A stretch of DNA of 64,000 nt from Labyrinthula sp. Ha. Its lineage: Eukaryota; Sar; Bigyra; Labyrinthulida; Labyrinthulaceae. Positions 43,256 to 52,250 of this stretch are shown here, in pieces. The position numbers were made by a program, and so were the translations under genes. The stretch covers positions 434,001 through 498,000 of the forward strand of contig JAALGZ010000023.1 in the NCBI GenBank assembly GCA_015227615.1, written 5' to 3'. Within the stretch, counting starts at the first letter, position 1. Every line of letters starts with the position of its first letter. The notes beneath the pieces are model-generated. The model did not search any database. It worked only from the letters and a program-made list of their open reading frames with translations, and was not told the DNA's origin.

Positions 43256-43562
43256 TCTGTTCTACTTTCTATTATTGTCACTTTCTTATTCCAATTTAAA
43301 CCAATTAAATATGATCATCATCCAATCAGAATATCCATGAAAACATAACCCTTGCTTTTAACATACACCGTTGCAGTATATCTCTTCCCTAAAAAGTTTT
43401 ACTTTTGTTTAACTAGTTGCTAAACTTGAAGAAGACCGTCTTGATACCGATATAATCATTATATCTATTCTAGAAGTAGCCTCAATACTTTTTTGTTTAG
43501 TAAGATACGAAGTATCTTTTTAGAAAAACCAGAGAATACAAGAACCGGATTATCTTTGAAAT
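43256..43562. promoter_or_regulatory. Shared upstream region of membrane protein and GPX genes
   Basis: This 307-base divergent spacer must contain both promoters. No gene or clear motif was seen. Confidence 0.35.
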
Positions 43563-44216
43563 ATGCCTACCACTCGTTCTCAGTCTAAGAAACAAAAAGT
43601 AGAAGAAGATTCTACAAATAAAACCACATCTATCTCTGATCCAACGCCGAAATTGGAAAAAAAATTAACAGAGGCTGAACCACCCTTGAACTCAGAAACT
43701 AAAGTAGAATCGTTTTATGATTTTAAGTTGAACAACTTAGAAGAGACAGAAGAGATTGATTTCTCTACATACAAAGGGAAAGTATGTGTACTTGTAAACG
43801 TGGCTTCAAAGTGTGGTTTGACAAAAGGAAGTTATGAAGGGTTGCTGGATTTAGATTCCAAGTTTAAGCAGAAGGGATTAGAAATTCTTGCTTTTCCATG
43901 TAACCAATTTGGAAAGCAAGAACCAGGAACAAAAGAAACTATAAGAAAGTTTATGGACAACAAAGGTGTTAAATTCCAAGTATTCACCAAAATAGATGTG
44001 AACGGCAAGAAAGAGAATGAGATTTGGAGCTGGTTGAAAGAGGCCAAACAAGATCAGGACGGCAAGAAGCGCATTAAGTGGAACTTTACCAAATTTCTTG
44101 TTGATAAAAACGGAGCTGTAGTTTCCAGATTCGAACCTAAACAAAAAATTTCTGAGATGGTTTCCAAGGTAGAAGAACTCTTGGAACAACCCGCTCCCAA
44201 AGCTGGAAAATTATAA
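43563..44216 (+). CDS. GPX: Glutathione peroxidase, Cys type
   Basis: Intronless gene for 217 residues. The thioredoxin-fold peroxidase covers about residues 48-208 and would reduce peroxides with glutathione or thioredoxin. Catalytic residues are present: Cys84 in NVASKCGLTKGS (a TGT codon, not selenocysteine), Gln115 in FPCNQFGKQEPG, and Trp173-Asn174 in IKWNFTKFLV. The resolving cysteine found in yeast and plant Cys-type enzymes after EI..F is absent (IRKFMDNKGV), as in GPX4-like enzymes. A 45-residue N-terminal extension is polar and basic at its start (MPTTRSQSKKQK), more like a nuclear localisation signal than a mitochondrial presequence. It converges with the next gene, 52 bases apart. 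Confidence 0.94.
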   Translation: MPTTRSQSKKQKVEEDSTNKTTSISDPTPKLEKKLTEAEPPLNSETKVESFYDFKLNNLEETEEIDFSTYKGKVCVLVNVASKCGLTKGSYEGLLDLDSKFKQKGLEILAFPCNQFGKQEPGTKETIRKFMDNKGVKFQVFTKIDVNGKKENEIWSWLKEAKQDQDGKKRIKWNFTKFLVDKNGAVVSRFEPKQKISEMVSKVEELLEQPAPKAGKL

Positions 44217-44268
44217 AACCTCTGTTTAAACATTGGAACATATTTATTCTGCATTATTAAGCAAAACA

Positions 44269-46008
44269 TCATAGATCAAACACTTTTTCACTCATGTCGG
44301 CAAGTTCAGCCTCATTCAACCTTATTCCAGCTGCTTCGGCCTCCTTCCGAAGTTCTTCCATCTTTTCAAGGAACTTTTTCTGATACACAGCTTTTTTTTC
44401 TTGGTTCAAGGTTTTTCGCCGTGCATCTTCCTCATCAACTTTAAAGAAGTTCTCAATTTCAACATCAGCTAAACCATCTCGTGTCATTGCATTTCGAATT
44501 GCGCCTTCTGGCATACGCATTTTCTGCATCTTTTTATACTTCTCATAATCAACACCTTTGGAAAACTCTATTGCATTTTCTCCCAACTTTCCAACTTCAG
44601 GGAGATCTTTTTGGGGTTTATCATCAGGATCATCTTGTCTTTCTAAAGTCTTCTGAAGCATGTTCTTAAACTTGGAAAAATCTTTCCCTATCTGGCCTTT
44701 ATTCTGCAGCTCTTTTAAAGAAGCTCTAGGTCCAATATTAGCAGGACTATTCAAGAACTGTTGTACCATTGGATTTTGCATTTTCTTGGGTTGCAGTCGC
44801 TTTCCAGTATTCATATTCTTTTTCTTTTGAATATTCACTAAGGACTTATTCACCTTTTGAGAACCACCCAAGGTTGATGGTTTGAACGTGGACTTCTTGG
44901 AAGCAGACGGCTTGACCGTGTTAAAGTTTCGTTTTTTCTTAGATGCAGCTGGAATAGGAGGACCAGATTGAGTTTGTGCGGGGGCATTATTAAATTTCTG
45001 CAGCATTGACGATACTCCTTTGTTTCTACTAAGTGTCTTCAAACTTTTTGAGCGCGCTACTGTTGGTTTCTTTGAGTCTTGACTTGGAACTGGTTTGAAT
45101 GAAGTCTTTGGCTTCAATTTCTTTTCATATGCAGGTTTCTTTTTTTCAACTTCATGTCTTGGTAGCTGATTAAAGCTCTTTCTTGTTCCTACAACTTTTT
45201 GCTTCCTAGTTGGTTTGGCATCAGTTTTCTTCGAACTAGCACTAGGGATAAAAATTGGTCCTGACTGATTTTCCTGACTTCGTTTAGTTTTATGTTTCTT
45301 TCGCCTTTTCTTCTTTCTGATCTGATTCATATTTTGACTAACATCCAACTCAGAGACATCATCCGGCTCAACCCGCTCGCTCTTTTCGTCACTTTCTCTT
45401 TTTTCGTTCAGTAATGCAACTTTCTCCTTAACAGAGTTTTCCTTAGTGGTCATCTTAATTGCAGAATTTGAAGATTTGTTTCCACTGTTCAGCTCTTCAT
45501 GTTTTCTTTGTACCACGTCATTTAGTTTTTCTAAATCTTCCTGCTTATTATTCTTCTCTTCAATCTCCATCTTCTTCTTTAGATGTTTTTTCCGCTTCTC
45601 AATAACTTCATCGACTGGAGTTTTAACTCCTTTCAACCTTAAAAATGCTCCTAACTTTTCTCTGAAGGTTCGCTTTTCTTCCTCTGTTTTTGGTTTCTTC
45701 CCCTTACGCCTTAAACTAATTGACTTTCTAATCGTCCTTACTCTATTCCAAAACCCCTTTTTCCCTGGCTTAGAATTAATAGATCTTTCCTCATGCAAGT
45801 CTTCAAGCGTCATCGTTTGTGTTGGACCATTCCTGTCATCAAGCATCAAGTCTATGTCTCGATCCTCCTCAACGTCCAAATCCGCATAAGAATCTAGTGA
45901 AAACTTTCTTCCTGAGAAGGAAAGAAAGGAATTGAATAGACCAGATAAGCTACTAGCCCTTGAAAGCCTGCTAGTTGATGAATTTTGCGTTGCGCTTCTC
46001 TTCAACAT
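44269..46008 (-). CDS. Lys-rich disordered/coiled-coil protein with short WASHC3-like motif
   Basis: Intronless gene for 579 residues, highly charged and mostly disordered. A Ser-rich N-terminus (residues 1-40), a basic helical block (85-165), KK-rich repeats (220-400) and a C-terminal acidic-basic coiled coil (530-579) can be seen. Near residues 487-520 there is a compact motif, KMQKMRMPEGAIRNAMTRDG followed by LADVEIENFF. It resembles the conserved segment of the WASH complex subunit CCDC53/WASHC3, also seen in some protist actin-regulatory proteins. This hints at a cytoskeletal role but the rest does not match. It ends in TGA and is divergent from the LRRC9-like gene, with 373 bases between start codons. 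Confidence 0.75.
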   Translation of the reverse strand: MLKRSATQNSSTSRLSRASSLSGLFNSFLSFSGRKFSLDSYADLDVEEDRDIDLMLDDRNGPTQTMTLEDLHEERSINSKPGKKGFWNRVRTIRKSISLRRKGKKPKTEEEKRTFREKLGAFLRLKGVKTPVDEVIEKRKKHLKKKMEIEEKNNKQEDLEKLNDVVQRKHEELNSGNKSSNSAIKMTTKENSVKEKVALLNEKRESDEKSERVEPDDVSELDVSQNMNQIRKKKRRKKHKTKRSQENQSGPIFIPSASSKKTDAKPTRKQKVVGTRKSFNQLPRHEVEKKKPAYEKKLKPKTSFKPVPSQDSKKPTVARSKSLKTLSRNKGVSSMLQKFNNAPAQTQSGPPIPAASKKKRNFNTVKPSASKKSTFKPSTLGGSQKVNKSLVNIQKKKNMNTGKRLQPKKMQNPMVQQFLNSPANIGPRASLKELQNKGQIGKDFSKFKNMLQKTLERQDDPDDKPQKDLPEVGKLGENAIEFSKGVDYEKYKKMQKMRMPEGAIRNAMTRDGLADVEIENFFKVDEEDARRKTLNQEKKAVYQKKFLEKMEELRKEAEAAGIRLNEAELADMSEKVFDL

Positions 46009-46381
46009 GTTCTGCGTTGATAACGGATATGTTTCTTATGCAGCTTTTGATTCGTTCCGAATTTCATCACGCAAAGTGATTGGTCCCATTTGAACTGCAG
46101 AGTGCAGTGAAAATCCGTTGAAATGTAACGGTATCTAACGAAACCCGGAAAACAAGTTACAGAAACAGAAAGGTTTTCGTACAGCTTTTTTCAGTAACAG
46201 TTTACCAAAACAAAAGTATAAGACTTCACAAAACTTTTAAGAAAAAACTGTTACAAACTTTTTCCTGCTCTATTTTTTACTGAAGTCTGATCTGAGTGAT
46301 AAGTTGTCAAGTTAGATTTGGTTTAACCAGGTAAAATCAAGCTTCATGTAGAACGGTTAGATTCTAAACTCAAATCCTTGA
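46009..46381. promoter_or_regulatory. Divergent spacer between charged protein and LRRC9-like genes
   Basis: The 373 bases hold both upstream regions. No further gene was seen and no promoter motif is certain. Confidence 0.35.
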
Positions 46382-49300
46382 ATGGAAGAAGAAGAAAAGG
46401 GATTTAAAGTAGGTTTTGGATGTAGTGTTTTTGTAGATGAGGCGAGAGCATCTTTAGAAGTGTTGCATGTACCTGATTTCTCACTAAGTAAAATTATGGC
46501 AAGAAACATGACTGAACTTAGTTTTTCAAAAGAAGTTAAGATTGAGGAGCTTTTCATCATTGATCAAAAAGATTTTGGCATTGCATTAGAAACCAACTTT
46601 AATGCCTTTGAAATATCTGAGCTCGACTCCCTTAAGAAGCTGGTTCTGTTTGATTGCAGCTTAAGATCACTCTCCTTCCTTTCAAAAAGCTTTTTGAGTA
46701 CGCTTAGAGTACTTTCCTTTGGTTCTAACCAGCTCGATGATGAAGCCCTTCAAAAAATAAACTTTTTTGCCTCTGCTAAAAGTCTTGAACATCTAGATCT
46801 TTCTTGCAATTTACTGGTTCTGGAGAAAACTCTTGTTAGATTTCCAAAAAGTCTGAAATCACTGAATCTTGCGGGAAACAGAATCAAGTGTCTAAATCTG
46901 TTTCCATTAAAGCAAAATTTACTAGAAAAGAATTCAGACAACTTTCCAAAACTCAAGCAGCTAAATCTTTCAGGTAATGCATTGAAATTTTTTCGTGAAC
47001 TCTTAATAATTAGATTTATTGCTTCTAGAAACCTTGATGCGCTCTGGTTAGACGACCCAATTTATGGACCAAACCCAGTTTGCCTTCTAGTTAATTACAG
47101 CATCTTCATGTCTAAGCATTATGGAGCATTAAAAATTATAGATGGAAGAAAACTCAGACCAGAAACTAAACAATCGAGAAATAGAACTTTCTTAAAAAAG
47201 AAATTATACTACCAGATGAAAGTAAGAAACTTGAGAAAAAACTCTGTGACTACTCGTGAGAAGGCTAGAAAGAGAATTGAGCTTCAAACAAAAAAATTAA
47301 GAGTACTTTTGGCAGAAAGTGAGAAGATATTAGGTTTGATGAAGATTGAAAACCGTTCTGCCGAAGGCTCTTGTCATATTAGAGAGGAATTATGTGGGAG
47401 ATTGAATACATTAGAAAACATTTTACATGATCATTCTTCATTTTTGGTAGAGTTTGATTTGAGAACTCAATCCATTCTTCAAAATTGTCAAAACATTCTA
47501 GAAAAAGAGTTTGCAAGCTGCGGAAACTTTAAAGTTGTTCCAGAAAGTAAGAATTGTGAATGGCGAAAGGACATTGAAGATTTTATTAGAGCGCGAACTG
47601 CATCTGAAGAAAAATGTCATATTCAAGAGATATATAAAATAGTAAATGGTCAGCTAAAGAAAAGCTTTAACATGAAGGTTCAAGCTCAGCGACTTAATAA
47701 AATCAACTTTAGCAAAATCAAAAAACATAAGCGTAGTTTTTCCAATGCTGAATTTCCTGTTCTACTTACATGCCCAGCAACTAAAAAATCACAGGAGAAA
47801 ATGGAGTTCTTGTTTCTGAATGAAATTACATGTTCAACTGCAAAAGAAACTTTTTGCAGTGAAGATCTTCTGAATCAACTTCTCTTCGCAGGAATTACGA
47901 AATCCATGACACATAGCTTCAAGCTTCAAAACTTCATTGATGAAAAAAATATTGCTGATGACTGTGGACAGAAAGACCAACTTGTAATTGTCTTTAAAGC
48001 CTTTTTGGATTCCTTCAAAGTTATTGCAAATGAATCTGAGTTAGATCTAAAAGATTATTCTGGAAATATCTTACATGAGCAAAAGCCTCTTTCTCAATTA
48101 CTAAATTTGCAGCGAAAATCGTACTTTCTGGCTGATGATTGTGTTTGTGTTCCGGAATACTTGGCTCGACTGCGCTGGGATCAACCTAGTAATGCAATTA
48201 GCAAGGAGAAAGAAAATAAAAAGTTCTCATTGTCTGGAAAATGTGTTTCAGCGCTGAAGAATCCTTTAAGATTACTGCTTGAACAATCTGAACAACGACT
48301 AAATGCAATGAAAGAGAATTTTCAACAAGATTTAGAGCACTCCTCCCAGATGCTTGAAAGTGTGAGATGTAGGAGATCGACAATTACTTCTACAATTTGC
48401 ACGGACACTAGTTTCTTTTCCTTAGGTGTTGAGGTCCCCGACTTACCCAAGAATTATTTTCTACTATCAAGCATTTCTCTTCGCCATTCTCATCTCCGAT
48501 GCCTAAAACCATTTCTTAGTCAAGTTTTGCCAAATCTAAAAACCCTTGATCTTGATTTCAATCAAATTAATGATGTTTCTTCACTTAGTGAACTCTACTC
48601 TCTAGGGAGTCTCAGCGTTCGTTGGAATAAACTCTCTAGCTTGACATCATTTATAAAAATCTCAAAGAAGCTTCCTAACTTGAACTGTTTGGATTTGAGA
48701 AATAACCCTCTGGTATTGCAGATTGAATGGAAAAAGAGAAAGGATCAATTGCTGCATCTTTTTCCAACTTTAAGTTACTTGAACTCAGAAAAGAGAGAAG
48801 AGATGAAGGTTCCTGAATCCAAAGGTGTTCCATCACTTTCTAATCTTAAAAACTGCGGAATGACAACGAACACATTTAACCTTGTCTTGCAAGAAAACAA
48901 CTTCGAACTTCCTAAAATAAGGATTCTTGATGTTAGAGGAAACTTTCTAGAAAAGTTAGATGAAAGATTCAGCTCCTCGGGAAATTTTCTAATGTTACAG
49001 TCGCTTAATCTAAGCAAGAACTTAATCACAGAAATATCCAGAGATTGCTTTAAATCATTGACAGTTCTTAAGGAGCTGCACATTCGCAACAACTTCCTGA
49101 GATCTTTACGATTTGCTGCATCCATGTCATCACTTGAAGTGCTTGATGTGAGCGAAAACCAGATTAGCTCAATTGCAGATCTTGAAATGTGTTTTTCTTT
49201 GTTAGAGTTGTACTTGGAAGAAAATCTAGTTACGGACCCAAAAGAAATTTTTTCTCTTACATTGTTATCAAACTTAGTGTCTCTTGATCTGCGAAACAAC

Positions 49301-50587
49301 TCAATTATCAACTGGAAATGTTTTCGAGGTTTTTTAATTTTTCACGTAGTTAGTCTTAAAGTTCTCAACAACAAGATCATCCAAAAGCAAGAAGTGGATT
49401 CTGCATTTGAAAAATATTCTGGAAAACTGACGAGGATTTACTTGGACAGCAAAGTTGGGAAGAACCTAAATTTAAAAAGCTTAGACATTAGTGGCTGTAA
49501 AATCAATAGAATTGAGCCTTTTGCAGTGGATGGTCATCATCTTCCTAGTCTTAGAAAGCTAAACGTAAGCAGAAACAGTTTGCAAACCCTCATCGGTTTG
49601 TGTAGATTAGGAAGCTTAGAGGAACTCGATGTTTCAAACAACAAATTGACATCTTTGTATGTGGAAAAACGGGATTCAGAACTAGCTGAACTAAATCCGC
49701 TCACAGAAAAACAGGAGAAACTTTACAAACAAGCTGGTATTAAAGGGATGAAAAACCTAAAGAAACTGTCTCTGGGGGTTAATCACTTTCATGACTACAA
49801 CTCTATTGGATTAGAGTTTGTTCCTAAACTTGAGTTCCTGGATGTAAGCAAGAATCGAATTTCCCCACGTTGCTCTTCGCTTACTTGTTGTGGGAGTTTA
49901 AGAGAGTTAAAGCTTTCAGACACTGGTCTAGACAGTCTAACCCTTGGCTCAATTTTTACTGAACAATTTTTTCCTTTCGCTGCTTCGCCAAATTTGCAAA
50001 AATTAGATTTGTCGAGAAACAACCTTAAATTTCTTCCGAATCTTTTAAATTTAGTCAATCTAGAAAAACTTGACATCTCCTTTAACAATTTAGAAAATAT
50101 AGAGCAGTTTTCTTTACTTTCAAACTGGGATAATGTAAAATTCACAGAGATGTCTTGTGTTGGCAATCCAGTGTCTAAATTGAAATTATACAGATCAGCA
50201 GTTCTGTTCTCTCTAACAACGCTCAATGTACTAGATGGACATGAAGTTTGCGTAAAGGAAAAAGAGGAAAGTACAAAGGCATTTTCCATGACCCAAATAA
50301 AAAATGATGAACCTGCTTACCTGAAAGAAACAAATCAGGCTTTAAACTTTTCTAAGTCTAAATTGGATAGGTTAAAGAGAGATCAATCCAGAGCAATGTC
50401 TTTCTACACTCACGCTAAGATAATTGCCAGACCAAGAACACCAATAATTTACCCAAACTCGAAACAAGGAAGTAGACCAAAAATGAATAGAAACTCATCG
50501 AAGGTCGAACTTACTAAGCTGCACCGAACTCTTAGAAAATTTCACGAGAAGGATTTTCAATTGGAAATACATGGAAACAAAAATTAA
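46382..50587 (+). CDS. LRRC9: LRRC9-like giant leucine-rich repeat protein
   Basis: Single uninterrupted frame of 1401 residues, close to vertebrate LRRC9 (about 1450). SDS22-like leucine-rich repeats occupy about residues 70-220, 690-810 and 830-1320, with repeated LxxLxLxxN patterns such as LKSLNLAGNRIKCL and LQKLDLSRNNLKFL. Just after the first LRR block, DPIYGPNPVCLLVNY (near 223-237) matches a signature segment of LRRC9 as I recall it, followed by a helical region (KKKLYYQMKVRNLRK). The middle, about 250-690, is mostly helical. The tail is basic. LRRC9 relatives occur in organisms with cilia, but the molecular role is poorly known. The gene converges with the carrier-fusion gene, 18 bases apart. 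The symbol is by resemblance. Confidence 0.83.
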   Translation: MEEEEKGFKVGFGCSVFVDEARASLEVLHVPDFSLSKIMARNMTELSFSKEVKIEELFIIDQKDFGIALETNFNAFEISELDSLKKLVLFDCSLRSLSFLSKSFLSTLRVLSFGSNQLDDEALQKINFFASAKSLEHLDLSCNLLVLEKTLVRFPKSLKSLNLAGNRIKCLNLFPLKQNLLEKNSDNFPKLKQLNLSGNALKFFRELLIIRFIASRNLDALWLDDPIYGPNPVCLLVNYSIFMSKHYGALKIIDGRKLRPETKQSRNRTFLKKKLYYQMKVRNLRKNSVTTREKARKRIELQTKKLRVLLAESEKILGLMKIENRSAEGSCHIREELCGRLNTLENILHDHSSFLVEFDLRTQSILQNCQNILEKEFASCGNFKVVPESKNCEWRKDIEDFIRARTASEEKCHIQEIYKIVNGQLKKSFNMKVQAQRLNKINFSKIKKHKRSFSNAEFPVLLTCPATKKSQEKMEFLFLNEITCSTAKETFCSEDLLNQLLFAGITKSMTHSFKLQNFIDEKNIADDCGQKDQLVIVFKAFLDSFKVIANESELDLKDYSGNILHEQKPLSQLLNLQRKSYFLADDCVCVPEYLARLRWDQPSNAISKEKENKKFSLSGKCVSALKNPLRLLLEQSEQRLNAMKENFQQDLEHSSQMLESVRCRRSTITSTICTDTSFFSLGVEVPDLPKNYFLLSSISLRHSHLRCLKPFLSQVLPNLKTLDLDFNQINDVSSLSELYSLGSLSVRWNKLSSLTSFIKISKKLPNLNCLDLRNNPLVLQIEWKKRKDQLLHLFPTLSYLNSEKREEMKVPESKGVPSLSNLKNCGMTTNTFNLVLQENNFELPKIRILDVRGNFLEKLDERFSSSGNFLMLQSLNLSKNLITEISRDCFKSLTVLKELHIRNNFLRSLRFAASMSSLEVLDVSENQISSIADLEMCFSLLELYLEENLVTDPKEIFSLTLLSNLVSLDLRNNSIINWKCFRGFLIFHVVSLKVLNNKIIQKQEVDSAFEKYSGKLTRIYLDSKVGKNLNLKSLDISGCKINRIEPFAVDGHHLPSLRKLNVSRNSLQTLIGLCRLGSLEELDVSNNKLTSLYVEKRDSELAELNPLTEKQEKLYKQAGIKGMKNLKKLSLGVNHFHDYNSIGLEFVPKLEFLDVSKNRISPRCSSLTCCGSLRELKLSDTGLDSLTLGSIFTEQFFPFAASPNLQKLDLSRNNLKFLPNLLNLVNLEKLDISFNNLENIEQFSLLSNWDNVKFTEMSCVGNPVSKLKLYRSAVLFSLTTLNVLDGHEVCVKEKEESTKAFSMTQIKNDEPAYLKETNQALNFSKSKLDRLKRDQSRAMSFYTHAKIIARPRTPIIYPNSKQGSRPKMNRNSSKVELTKLHRTLRKFHEKDFQLEIHGNKN

Positions 50588-50605
50588 TTTTGATTAAAAT
50601 TTAAC

Positions 50606-52250
50606 CTAAGAAACTACTCCTGACTTTTTACTCATAGTAAAGTTGACATTAATATGTTTCAAGGCATTAATTGCAGAGTTAATAATCAGAAATGATCCCG
50701 AGATTTGTGCTGTTCGGATTAGACATCCCTTTGGCAACAACACAGTTAAACTTGGCACCATAATTCTTCTTCCCAATCCATTATATGAATTTGCTGGCAT
50801 TTGTGTTCTATACCATGAATCCCAGGTTTGTGTCAATTTAGTAAAATGAGCCCCGTAAGAAACATTTGGTTCCATTAATTTCAACATTGACAAATTATGC
50901 GGCACATGAGACAAATACCCTGCAATAGCTCCCGCTGTAAGAGATCCCGCAAAATTCCTCGCAAGAGTAGATTCGAAAACATTATCAAATCTTTCTTCAA
51001 AGTAATCCGAAAGCTGATTAATCCCGACACCAAATAAAACTTCCCTTACCATTCTCGGTACAAGACCCCTTGTCCATCTTCTCATCAAAGGCTCGTTGTT
51101 CATGTGAGTTACATTTTGCGCTTCCAGAACTGAAGACACCGGAGACATAATCAATCCGGGAGCAACTGCTAATCCCATCCCAACAAGACTTGGGTACTGG
51201 TAATTTAAGGGATCAACTTCGTGGTCGAGAAAATATCGGATCCCTTTAAACCCATTAATATACACAACTCTCGTTGGAAGTTGTACGTGCATATTAGGAA
51301 AGAACCTAAGAAATCACCCTGAAAAAATTAAACTACGCAGGACGTTTTCCACCACCAAGTTGTCCAATCAACAAAGCGTTCAAAGCACTTCTATAAAAAC
51401 TTTCAATTGACGCAGCGCAAGAAATAGCAAACCAAGGAAGAGCTTCACCAGGAATATCTTTTCCTTGTTGCAAAAACAAAGGAGTTCTTTGAGTTTTCGT
51501 TTGTCTTCTCAATTCCACAATTAGTGATTGAATCACGTTTGAACTAAATTGCGGATCTTCATTCTAAACATGATTGAGTGTAAAATATAAATACAACAAG
51601 ATCTCTGAAATCTTCCGCATCAAGAGTATAAACGCATCCGTCGCTCAAAGCAAGAACATTAGAGTAAGCCGGTTCTTGATTAAGCAAATGCATCATACCA
51701 ATAGAATCTGCACTATCAACACTTCCCAAAGGATTCTAAGCATAAAAGCTGTAAATGAAAAAGTTACCATGACGTGCAATTGACCTTTGATGAGCTTTTT
51801 CCGAACAACTGTTCCCTCAATGATAATAAACGCTTTCTCTTGTTTTTCACCTTGAAGCATTAGAGCTTCACCCTTTTTAAATGATTTTAATTCCATCAAC
51901 GCAGCTATTTTTTCGTGTTGTTCTTTAGTACATTTTGTAAACATTGTACTTTGCGCAAGAAGAGAAAGCAGTCTTTCATATCGTTTTCTGTCTTTTGCTC
52001 CAATAACTGAGGTACTTACCCAACGTACAAGTTCAGAAATTCCGGACACAACGCTTTTGTTTTCTTCTGTCTTTACTTTTTCTTTGCTCAAGAGATCTTC
52101 GGTGACCGTCTAATAGTGAAAAAGGGTTTTATTCTTACGTTTTCGTGGGATACTTTGGATTGATGGAGTTCTTCCTCTTCTATTATAACTCGAGAAGCTA
52201 TGAGATAAGAATTTTTTCGTTTTCTTACCTTTTCTTGCAGTACTTGCCAT
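50606..52250 (-). CDS. Fusion of cNMP-binding-like domain and mitochondrial-carrier-like domain, 6 exons
   Basis: Five introns of 29-32 bases (52198-52228, 52110-52138, 51736-51767, 51564-51594, 51306-51336) join what look like separate small frames into one 496-residue protein. The total is divisible by three and every join stays open. Residues about 70-190 form a cyclic-nucleotide-binding fold (FKKGEALMLQGEKQEKAFII; GCVYTLDAEDFRDL), but the phosphate-binding cassette lacks the usual Glu and Arg, so ligand binding is doubtful. Residues about 220-490 resemble a six-helix mitochondrial carrier: PWFAISCAASIESFYRSALN, APGLIMSPVSSVLEAQN, GLVPRMVREVLFGVGINQ and AGAIAGYLSHVPHN, with a proline in helix 3 and 5 but weak carrier signatures. 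A membrane protein regulated by its N-terminal domain is plausible. The start at 52250 is the first ATG giving this frame. Confidence 0.82.

Noticed and set aside
43812-43817. Selenocysteine in the glutathione peroxidase
   Set aside because: The active-site codon is TGT, an ordinary cysteine.
51333-52091. Separate small genes for the cNMP-binding part and the carrier part
   Set aside because: Splicing of introns of the local size joins all pieces in one frame with complementary domain halves; as separate genes they would begin at TTG or mid-domain.
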